Made by a program: the position numbers and the translations under genes
Assembly (NCBI GenBank): GCA_950022655.1
Contig: OX465587.1
Coordinates: 30,693,716-30,757,715, forward strand
Length of the DNA: 64,000 nucleotides
Source: Alentia gelatinosa
Lineage: Eukaryota > Annelida > Polychaeta > Phyllodocida > Polynoidae
Direction: 5' to 3'
Shown here: piece after piece, positions 41,801 to 53,800 of the stretch
How the letters are laid out: every line of letters begins with the position of its first letter
Position numbering within the stretch: the first letter of the stretch is position 1
Notes under the pieces: generated by a model
The model's input: only the letters and a program-made list of their open reading frames with translations
What the model was told of the DNA's origin: nothing
Databases searched by the model: none

Positions 41801-44800
41801 GATCACCTTGGTAAAGTGACAATACTACGCCACGGCCGTGGCGTAGTGAATTTGCTAAGTATATTCTGATTATTCTGAAGTTGTGATGATATTTAATGTC
41901 ATAGAAAGGGGTAAGATAAATCCAGAATCGCTCTTGAATCGTAAAATAGACAATATTCCACTCGTTTCTCTGACCACAGGTCTTATATTATGTTTTTAAC
42001 AGAGAAAAGTCCATCTCAGATATTTGAATGTAATTTGATGTCAAATGAATGAATAAAGTTTTTGTTAAAAAAAAAATTTTTTTTTAAATATATATTCCAC
42101 TCGTTTGGCTGTGCCATAATCGTCACTCGACTTCGCCTCGATGACGATTGTGGCCCAGCCAAACTCGCGGAGTATTGTCTATTGATACGATTCTCGATGC
42201 AGTTCTATATAAGAGCTCACAGGAAATACGCGATGATCAACCAACGTGTGATGAGTCTGTCACGACGGACTGTGGTTTCTCTGTCGGCATTTAGATAAGT
42301 GACTTCACAGTCTGATTTTATCTCAGTTTCTAATGGATGTTAACAGAGATGCCAGGAGATAGGGATGTCAGTTGGGGTCAGGGGAAAAAGTGGAAATATT
42401 TTCATGTGGATTTTTCTGCATCAGAGAGTTGATTTGTTGGTTTGATTTAACGTCCAGTTAACCATTGCAGGTTCTCACCATACTTTCTTAAGGTTTCTTT
42501 TACACCAAAAGGGTGGTGATCAAATATATGAAATGAATTTAGGTGGAAACCTCACCCCTACACATTTACCAGGTGAGAGTTCTATTACTTTCTCAAGGTT
42601 CTTTTACACCACAAGGTTGGCTGCAGTGGGACCTGAATCAACAAAGTCCAACAACCTTGGTATTACAAGTCCAGTGCTCTTTACCACTAAGCTAACTCCC
42701 CTCCCTGATCACTTTTTTTTGCTTGCGTGCAAGCATATCTGGTCTGCACCAAGAGGAGGCGAGGCGACCAAGAGGGTGAACAGATTGTTAATTGCTGTCC
42801 ACCCCAGCAGACCAGGAAAACTTGGATAATATGTGCTTGCTGGCCATGAGGGTCTGTGGGGAGATTTAAACCACTGTTTTATTGACGTAAATGAGACAAA
42901 AATCATTATTATCTTTGCTTTGCACAAGTTAAAGGAAGTGCATATATTAAATATGAAAAAGGGAATTTCCATGGAAAAATAGAAAACGGCAATCCCTGAT
43001 ACTGTAGAATGAATCTCATGAGATAAAATAGCTTGGTCTGTACTCCACCGAGTTTGACCGTGCGTGATTCATGAAGCAAAACTGAGTGAATTACGTAGCG
43101 GTCAAACAAGGTAGAGTGCAGACAAAGTTATTTTCATCGAGAGGTCTTAAGATTTTATCTCACCCTGTATAACATTATAAATTGATAAATTCAATCAAAC
43201 ATTTAGCCATTGAGTATTGGCTATACTACCTTCACGGCTGTGGAGTATGAGGTCCTAACGTTAAGCCTATGGAGAAAATACCGAAGTGAAATAATAGAAA
43301 GAAAAAACCCAGAAAATATCCGAATTCTGATTATATCCACTATCTATCTATAACATGTTCAAGACTACACTGGCAATGGTAGTCGAGCCATAACGGATTC
43401 CGGGGAATACATATATAAGGCATATAGCGATCACTGCATGCAGGCGGCCATTTTGATGATGGTAGACGAGCCATAACAGATTCGGGGGAATACATATTTA
43501 AGGCATATAGCGATCACTGCATTCAGGCGGCCATTTCGATGATGGTAGACAAGCCATGACGGATTCGGGGGAATACATATTTAAGGCATATAGCGATCAC
43601 TGCATGCAGGCGGCCATTTTGATGATGGTAGACAAGCCATGACAGATTGCGGGGAATACATATATAAGGCATATAGCGATCACTGCATGCAGGCTGCCAT
43701 TTGGATGATGGTAGACCAGCCATGACAGATTCTGGGGAATACATATATATAAGGCATATAGCGATCACTGCATGCAGGCGGCCATTTTGATGATGGTAGA
43801 CAAGCCATGACAGATTCCGGGGAATACATATATAAGGCATATAGCGATCACTGCATGCAGGCGGCCATTTTGATGATGGTAGTCGAGCCATAACGGATTC
43901 CGGGGAATACATATATAAGGCATATAGCGATCACTGCATGCAGGCTGCCATTTTGCCGCCATCACAAACAAAAAAGACAGGGATGGTGGTTTATCAATGT
44001 GTAAAGTTCTGGGACCTGTTTCAATAGTAGGGGGGTCTAAAGTGAGAGGAAGGCCTCAACAGTGGCAGTAATAGTGGCACCAACAGCGGAGATCAGAGAG
44101 TCGCATTTCAAAAGTGGTCTCGCTGTTGAGGCACCCCTTGCGTTCACTACGCCAGTGTGACGAACGAGACATTTGATAAATCTATATCTAATGAATAATT
44201 CAATAATTCCAAATTATTCCTCGTGTTTTTCTCCACATTTCAGTTTTTATTTGATGTCTCTACGTGCATTTAAGTACTGTGTATTTATATGATTCTCGAT
44301 CCAGTTCCATATACATTTTTTAAGTATACTGTTTCAGTCAGTTCACTTTAACTGCCTGTAAAGCGTGAACACTATTCGTCTCTGTCTACACCTGCTTTTG
44401 ACGAGATTCTAACACTGTCAATCTCTTGATTCAATCTATGAAAAATCCTTTCAATTTGCCGTGGCAGCGATTGTGTCAGGAGAAGGTTAGAGATCGGTAA
44501 TAAATAAAGGCTTTATGAGATTTTAAAGGGTATTAAAAGAGTAAAAATAAAAGTAAATAAATACAAGTTTATTGATGGTGTGGGGAGTATAGAGGTACCA
44601 AGTTTTATTATATTATGAAAAACATCAGCTGTGACGCTAAAAGCGTGTTGTTTGTTTGGTTGTTTTTACTTTTAAATTTAAACGACGAGACCAAAAAAAC
44701 TTCTGATCTCAACACATTTACCAAGGTGAGAGTTCTTTTACTTCCCACACCACATAGACATGGTATGAGAAGGATTAGCGTTTGATATAGCAGTAAATCT

Positions 44801-47800
44801 ACCACTGCTGGGGATGAAGGAGAAAGGTGGCTGCACACCACACCACATAGACATGGTATGAGAAGGACTGGCCTTTGATATAGCAGTAAATCTACCACTG
44901 CTGGATGATGAAGTGTGTACATCGACAAATATATCACAGATTCTCACCGACCCGACGGACTGGACTAGCAAAGGTGTGATCGGTACACCTTTATTATCCA
45001 TCATATACAAAGTCCCCATTGAGAATATATGGGGACTATTAAGGCGCTCTTGCAATGTAAGGAGGTCAGGGTGAAGGTCGTGGTTTGCTCTGAATGCAGT
45101 CATTGGCTGATGGGTCAATCCATGTTTTCTATATTCCTTATATGGCACTGAAGGCATAGGGACAATTCCATGCAGGTACATACCCCATACGCCACGTACA
45201 TACCCCATACGCCACGTACGTACCCCGTATGCCACGTACGTGTTGTACGGTCATAAATAGGAGCGGACGGTATACGTAGGACATGCGGCTACAGGTATAT
45301 AATATTCAGAAGGAAACTCATGAGATGAAAAGAACTTGGTCCGTACTCCACCGAGTTTGACCGCAGAGTAATTCAGAAGTGGCTTTCTGATCCTATCTCA
45401 CCCCGTATAACAATATGAATTAACAAAATAAATACTAAATTAGCCATTGACTATTGGGTACACTACCTTCAAGTAGAGTACGAGTTCTCGACTGGCCCCA
45501 GTACCTGTACCCCTGCACCTACCCCACCCCTCCTCTCCTCGACAAAGTTGATTCCTGGACCAGTCACACTGCAACATACTTGATCTTGATTTTGTTTAAT
45601 CATGAATGTCCATAATCAAAGACTTGATCAAGTCTATGTGAGTTCCTAACGTTAACCCTTTAGCTACGCTATGATGCCTAGAGGCATTCCCGGGCATAGT
45701 ACGCTATGATGCCTTGAGGCATCATTTCCCAAATTTAAGTAATTGCTATTTTATAATAAAGAAATGCAATTTTTTAAATAATATTTTTCCCAACCTATGT
45801 AAACAATATCATAGTTACTATTACAGAACATCCTAATCATTTTGGATTACCGTGGGGTTGTGACATAATGACGTCACAGTGGATATTGTAAAAAATGCCA
45901 GCGTGCTACAGGGGTTGAAAATGGTATTGCAGCAGCATATTTCAGGGTGTGTATTTGGTGCTATACAATGTAGTGAAAGGGTTAAGCCTATGGAGAAAAA
46001 TAGCGGTGTGAAAATAATACACAGAGAACTGGGTGGTCAGCGCTACTGTGGTACTGGTCGACAGCCCCCTTTGTTGTGCAGTGGACTGAGGTAGCGCGGT
46101 AAAGGAAGACGTGAACCCACAAACCACACTGCTATTCAAACCGAGTCGACCGAGTGTGACACTTACAGATCCCTGTCTCTAACCTATATATAGTGCACTG
46201 TGAAAGACGGGGCAGGAAACACACCAAGCCGAAACTTAGTATTTATCCTACCGCTCACTACAGTCACACCGTGTTAAGTCTATGGAGATTTATATACAGG
46301 GATGTCAGTTGGTATCAGAAAAAAAGAAGGACATATTTTCCATGACAATTTTGGGTTTAAACCTGACGTATAAACAACAAAAACAATATAAATGAATTAG
46401 ATACAAGTAATGTTATTATTACTAAACATATGTCTGTCTCTAACCTATATATAGTGCACTGTGAAAGACGGGGGCAGGAAACACACCAAGCCAAACCTTA
46501 GTATATCCTAACCCTCACTACAGTCTGTTTGTTTGTTGGTTTGATTTAACGTCCAGTTAACCATTGCAGGTTCTCACCAGACTTTCTCAAGGTTTTTTTA
46601 CACCACAAAGGTGGTGATCGAATCTATGTAATGAATTCAGGTAGAAACCTCGCCACTACACATTTACCGAGGTGAGAGTTCTTTTACTTCCCACACCACA
46701 TAGTTATGGTATGAGAAGGATTGGCCTTTGATATAGCAGTAAATCTACCACTGCTGGGGGGGGGGGGGTGAAGGAGAAAAGTGGCTGCAGTGGGACCCGA
46801 ATCAACAAAGTCTGACAACCTTGGGATTACAAGTCCAGTGCTCTTTACCACTGAGCTAACTCCCCACCCTAGTCACTATTGTTATGCTTGCATGCAAGTA
46901 TATCCGGTCTGCACCACGAGGAGGTGAGGTGACAGTCACACGTGTTAAGTCTATGGAGATTTATAAACAGGGATGTCAGTTGGTATCAGAAAAAAAAGGA
47001 CATATTTCCCATGACAATTTAGGGTTTAAACCTGACGTATATACAACAAAAGCAATAGAAATGTATGAGATACAAGTAATGTTATTATTACTAAACATAT
47101 GCTTCCATGAAGAGTCAGTGGGTAGGTAGAGTTGGGAATTAAGGCTTGTTACTTATATGAGTAATATTAGGAAACGTCCTTACTGTGGACATAACGGTTC
47201 CTGTTTGAGGTAAGTCTTCGATTTCATACTGCCTGACGCCATAGGCGGAAGGCAGTATGAAATCGAAGATTGACCGAGAACAAGAAGCGTTTCGTCCACA
47301 GTGAGGACGTTTGCTTATTATTATACACCTAAAATTAATGAAAAAACGACATTTTGATGACTTATTAAGTCTCTTTCAAAGCGGGCACGAACATTATTAT
47401 TACTACACCCCTAGCAGCGGGCAGTATTTCATAGAAATTCGCACACAGGTAAATAATAATAGAGGGAAACTATGTTCCGGTGAGCAAAAGTTCAAAATTA
47501 CGAGGTAAGGCTTGGAACTATTACTGCCCAAGGCGTCAGCCGTGGGCAGTAATTTTTCCAAACCCTTACCGAATAACTTTGACTTTTGCTTACCGGTACT
47601 TGGGTTCCCTATTCCTATATACCTTCAAATATCGATAAAAATGCTTAATTCTTTACCTAGAACACATCCGAAGGAAATGGCCACCCTTATCGAGTAACCA
47701 CAACAGCTATTGTTTCGTCCCGCTGCTGTGTTGTATCACATGATCAGAGCGGGACGAAAACGTCAGAGCGGGACGAAAACGTCAACCTCGACACATAACT

Positions 47801-50800
47801 TATTTTTAATGCACCCCCCAGCAGCGGTATGTAATTCTAGTTAGTTCAATAATGGGTATATAGGAATATAGCAGTCGTATCTCACTACTCTGTGTTGTTA
47901 TATGTTAACATATTTTCAGCAGCTATGGATCTCACTGCAGCTCCTTTTTAAGGTGCAATGATAATTCATGTGTAAATTGGGTTTGGTAAATAATATTTCA
48001 CATAATCAAAATGATTGACTAGATATTCCCCTAAAAGCCATAACGACCATCTTTATCCAATGATTTATAAAATCAAACGAATGAGGATAAAGTTGTAAAT
48101 GTTGTTATCTAAATAACACAGATAAGGACTCAATCAGTAAATATGGGAGTGCCTCAAGGCTCTGTTCTGGGACCCATCTTATCTTGTACAAAAATGAGGT
48201 CATAAAGAGTCAATAACAATACGGCAGGCAGATTGACTGCCGATGACCTTGTACTCTCTGTATCTTAAGATGATCTACATTGTGTGCTAAGATGAAAGAT
48301 CAAAATCTATTGAAGATGACTAAATGGTGGACGATAAATACTAATAATATATTTGAGGATAGTAGGAAATGAACGTGTGGAGACACAAAATTAAAACTGA
48401 AGATACAACAACCTAAAATAGAAAGATATAGACACTCTCCGATCTATGTAGGATACCAATTATGGGGTAGATTAAGCGGTCAAATACAATTACTGCCGGC
48501 AGGGGATGGGTTTGAAATAAAATGAAATAAAATAAAGGGGGTACAACATGTACTTCACACGGTGATAGAAACCAAATAACTGAGGACAGATGCATGGAAT
48601 AAGCGGTAAAAGAATCACAAAAGCATATGATCAGATGATATTTGTTTTGGTATAAATGAGTGAATGAAAGGTTATATGTGATGTGTTTAACCTAACTTTA
48701 AATAAAGAAAGAAAAGATGCCCCCCCCCCCCCAAAAAAAGAAGATCAAGTGAACTGAATCATTAAGTGGCTTGGTTTGTTTGTTTGTTTGGGTAGTTTAA
48801 TGTCCAATTTGTTCAATTAGACTTACTTTGGGTTTGACCAAATCTATGACATGAATGAAGGTAGAAATCTCACCCCTACACATTCGACCGAATCTATGAG
48901 ATGAATGAAGGTAGAAATCTCACCCCCTACACATTTACTTCCCAGACCACATAGACATGGTATGAGAAGGATTGACCTTTGATATAGCAGTAAGACTACC
49001 ATTGCTGGGGGTGAAGGAGAAAAGTTGCTGCAGTGGGACTCAAATAAACAAAGTCCGGTGCTCTTTACCACTGAGCTAACTCCCCACCCCGGTCGCTTTT
49101 GTTATGCTTGCTGCAAGCATATTTGGTCTGCACCACAAGGAGGCGAGGTGACCAAGAGGGTGAACAGATTGGTAATTGCTGTCCACCCCTGCAGACCTCA
49201 TTTCTGGATTCCCCCTACTGCTCTGCTCTCTTGGCTCGATGGAGCCCAGACTGAGTTGTCGGGGCATCGCGTAAAAATGTTTTTTAAAGTCTAGACAGCG
49301 AAGCTCTACATGCACAAGTAAGCACCAAATAGACTGTAACTTTTCTTTCCCAGTATCAGAACGCTCTAGCACTATAGGGCACAACATTGTGCCCCACCAT
49401 TGCAAAAATAAGGAACAAATAGCTTGCCATAAACACATGCTATAAAGTGTGAATGAGGCCCAATTCATAAAAGAATCCGAGAAAAGAGAATTTTATAAAC
49501 TGAAAATGAAAACAAGGAAACTGCCACCTGTAAAAAAAGATAAATTCCTATGTCTTCCTAAATTCCAAAAGAAATAACATTTCTAACAAGGGCCATCCAT
49601 AAAGTACATACAAACTGAGGCGGGGGGAAACAATATGGACATTTTGCGTATGTTCCTTCTTTGTTAGAAATTAGATGGGGGTGGGGGACGGGGTCGGGGG
49701 GGGGGGGGGGGGGTTAAAACAATTTCGACATTTTGCGTATGCTCCTTCTTTGTTCTATTGCGTACAAAATAGAGATGGGGAGTGGGAATGGGTGGGGTGT
49801 CAAATAAAGTCCCACTCCAACGAGCGAGACATTTAACATTTTTCACATCCCCACAAGGAAGGAAAATGGGAAAACCTTTTTATAAAATAAAAACAAAAAT
49901 TATATGGATAGCTCCTAAAATATAGCGTAAAGGATGTCAAATTTTGCGTAAATACTTAATTTTTTCCAAAGGAAATAAAATCCCACTCCAACGAGTAAGG
50001 CATATTTCACATCCCCATAAGGAAGAAAACTGGGATCGTTTTTATAAAAAAAACAACAAAAAAAACCTTCGCGTACATACTTTATGGATGGCCCCTAAAA
50101 ATATAGTATAGAGAACTGACCTTCATGAGTATCTTGGTGACGAACTCATCGTACATATCCTGTAAGGAGTAAATAATCACCTCCTGCTCCAGCCCCAGGC
50201 AGCACCTTGACTCGAAAACCCCGAGAAACTGTCCGAACTCCATCCGACTCGGGGTCCGTACCAGATCCTCATGTTCACTCGGGTCGCACACCCGCCCGGC
50301 AATCGTGAGGAACTTCATGATAATCATATGTATCTCCTCACTATCCACCACCACCGGAAACAGCAGTTCACGAGGCGCTTCCGGCGGCGTCTCGGCCAGG
50401 AAGTTGAATATGCGCCACAGCCGGTAGGTGTCGCGGTCGTTGAGGAGACGCTGGTCACGTGTGAGGTATTTTTTGGCGGTCACCAGCCAGCACACCTCGT
50501 CGACTTTCTCCAGGGCGGCGTGTGCCTTGTGAGGAGGCATATCCTTGAAGCGGTCGAAGACATCGACCTTGAGGAAGTAGAGGAAGTCCTGGAAGGAGAT
50601 GTTGTTGGAGCTGCGGTAGTCGTCGAGGCCTTTCTCTGCCTCTTGGATGCCCAGACTGGTGGCGATGTTGTGTGTCAGCACCTGTGAAGATACAGAGTCA
50701 CTGTTACATTTGTTTGTTTTTTTAGGGAAAGAGAGATTAAAAAAAATTATAAAAAAAAAATTGTTTGTTTGTTTGGGTACTTTAACGTCCAATAAAGTAA

Positions 50801-53800
50801 AACCTTGCTTAAGGGATAATTTGCTTGGACCGGACATTTTCCCCTCTATTATGAGTTTATTTTAACCCTGCATAAGGGATCACCCCGCATATAAGGGGAC
50901 ACCCCGCATATAAGGGGTCACCCCGCATAAGGGGTAACCCCGTATAAGAGGGAAACCGGCATAACGGGTCACCCCGCTTAAGGGCGCAGTTATTTTGGTA
51001 CAGAATGCTTCTAAACCCCGCTTAAGGTAGAACTTGGGAGGGACATTTTATCAAATCTGAACTGTTTATTGGTGCGAATAAGGCCCAATTTATTCTCTCT
51101 TTATTTTACACAAGAAGATATTTTCTTACTAATTTGAAAATGAAAACAAAGATTTCCCTGGAAAATAAGAAAACTGATCTCTGAGAGTAGAACCCCGCCT
51201 AACGGACACCCTGCGTCAGCGAACACCCCGCGTTAATGGACAGTTTTGCTGGGAACGGAAAAGTTAGAAAGGAGAGTGGTATTTTAACCTGGGGTTTGTT
51301 TGTTTCCTTTAACTTCTTTTTTTATGTTGGAGGTACGAACTCGGTCGCTGTACTGGCTTTTCAATGATTAATGAAGCTTGATTTACATGGAGAATCACTT
51401 AAAGTACTTGGGTTTCCCCAGCCACCTTGGGACCACACTGGGTGAATATTCACTCTCTGTCCAGATGCACATACAGTACTCTAATCTTATCTAGCTCTTA
51501 GAACAGATGAGTTGTTTTTTCGTTGGTACTACTTTTCCGTATGCTCCATTTGTGCAGCTTGGAGCATACAACATATATGTATGTGCCAGGTGTGTCCATA
51601 CAGAGCTCCTGTAGGTTTACTATGGACACTTTGTATCAAGTGGATAAAACATCATATCTGTATGCGCCTGGTATGTTCATACAGAGTTCCCATAGGTTTA
51701 CTATGGACACTTTGTATTAGATGGAAAATACAACACATATTTATGTTCCAGGTATGTGCATACAGAGTTCTCACAGGTTTACTATGGACACTTTGTATTC
51801 GGAGTATGATATAAGATCCACATGCGCCGGGTTTGTCCATACAGAGTTCCCATAGGTTTACTATGGACACTCTGTATTAGATGGATAATATATATATGAT
51901 ATTGACTGGTTTCAAATACTTGTATTAGGTGGATAATAAAACACTAGACTGAAATACTAGACTTCATGTGACAGGCCCAGGATTCAGATATGTGTGCCAG
52001 CGGAGGTGGAGAGGCGGAGGAGGGGTAAGTAGAGGGGAAGAGGTAAGGAGAGGGGTAGGACGCAGTGACGGAGGCCAGTCTACAACGTGTATAGAATTCA
52101 ACTCTCTCCTGGCCACATAAAAAGTGATCCCGATATAAACTGTGAGGTAGGAGAGGACGAGGAAGCTGTCACTTCTAATACGCATCTACACGAGGCGCAG
52201 CGAATCGACGACCCACAGACCACACGGAGGAGAATCATTCTCACGTTAAACCGCCTGTAATAGGGCAGATAGGTAGTGTTCCCTGTACTAACCATGGCTC
52301 TGTCCCCTATAGGTTTTGTTTGATTATTTGTTTAGGGAGCGTCCAATAATTATGGCCGGGGGCACAGTTTTTAGGGGGGGGGAGCTATTTTTGGGGTATT
52401 CCAAGGGGAGGTGTTTTTTGGGCGGGAGGCAGCTGTTTTTTTGACCGATTGATGTTGAAAAAGTGTGCAGATGGGTATTGTTCCCTGGGCGCCATAAGAA
52501 CAAAGAGCTGCACTACAGCTTCTGCCCCCAAATGGTAGCTTCATACTGTTGGCCACCTGGTGGCTGCTTCATGTACTAGCAATGGCTCTGTCCCCTATAG
52601 ATTTTGTTTGATTTTTATTGTTTAGGGAGAGTTCAATTATCATGGCTGAGGGACACAGTTTTTAGGTGGGGGGCAACTTTTTGAGGGATATTCCAAGGGG
52701 GGCTATTTTCTTTTGGATATTTCTATGGGGGACCAATATCTTTTTTGACCGATTGATGTTGAAAAAGCTGTGCCCCTGGCTATACTTAATGAACGCTCCC
52801 TTCACGTCCAGTATGTTCTCTTTGGGCAGACTTACTTCGGTTGGATCGTGATCGAATCTCTGAAATGAATTTAGGTCGAAATCTCACTCCTGTGGATATT
52901 GGAAATCCTTATCGAGAATCCTGATCTTTCGGGTGATTTAAGCGAAGATTTGCATTCTTGTATACTGCGTATGTATCTTGTCAGATGATTGAGTAGCGAG
53001 ATTGATTTATAATCTGTACTTTTAGTATCCACCTAATACGGAGTTTCTATACTAAACCTATATAGCCTTCAGATCGCTAGAACACGGAAAGCCGTATTCT
53101 CCTAATAGAATACGGGAAATAGTTCCTAGCGCCCAAAGTAGTGCGTGAGATGATAGGTCAACATTTTTTATTTCCTTTGATAACTTAAATTTTCAGTGCT
53201 AAATGGTAAATACAACATTAGATGTATTATGATTTTGATATGCGTGGTTATATTCTCCCCGAAGTTGACACTAAATAATATCCTCGTATTAGCTTGGATA
53301 TTACTACGCGTCAACAACGCAGAGAATACGACCACCCAGATAAAGATTGCGGTAATATTGTGTATTTGGTTGACGGTCATAGAGGCCTAGCACTGGCCCT
53401 GTCGGTGGTGCTACCAGTCTCCACCCACGATACATTATCAGCCCGTACAAATCCCAACACGAGATGACTGTCAGGTTTACATGGAGTTGTCATTACAAAA
53501 AAAAAAACAGCGACGGGTAGATTATATATAAGTGGACTCCTACACAAACAGGAAAGATCATCTCCTCGTTTATAAACTACACAGGGATCAGTTAACCCTT
53601 ACAGGACGAGCTTAACCCTTTAACTGCAGCATGATGCCTCCAGGCATTCCCCTGGCTACAGCAGCATGATGCCTCCAGGCATTCCCCTGGTTACAGCAGC
53701 ATGATGCCTCCAGGCATTCCCCTGACTATGGCAGCATGATGCCTCCAGGCATTCCCCTAGTAAGAATCGCCAGAGACTTACTTCCCATCTCGTTTGAATC

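Larger units (their letters stand above)
17056..50120 (-). other. SWAP-70-like intron 2 (33 kb)
   Basis: Donor GTCAGT at 50120, acceptor CAG at 17056-17058. It separates the N-terminal region from the PH domain. Nearly all recognisable content is repeats, listed separately. I found no exon that would fit between exons 2 and 3: the protein is continuous across the junction (ILMK then GTLVKKGH). Confidence 0.9.

Noticed and set aside
43523..43971. Repeated protein frame MYSPESVMARLPSS
   Set aside because: Result of the 83-bp array; frames shift between units and no family is present.
48370..48720. Second reverse-transcriptase domain
   Set aside because: No conserved motif could be read; it may only be the decayed 3' part of the LINE fragment upstream.
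50271..50687. Plus-strand 138-codon frame over exon 2
   Set aside because: Antisense shadow of the conserved exon.
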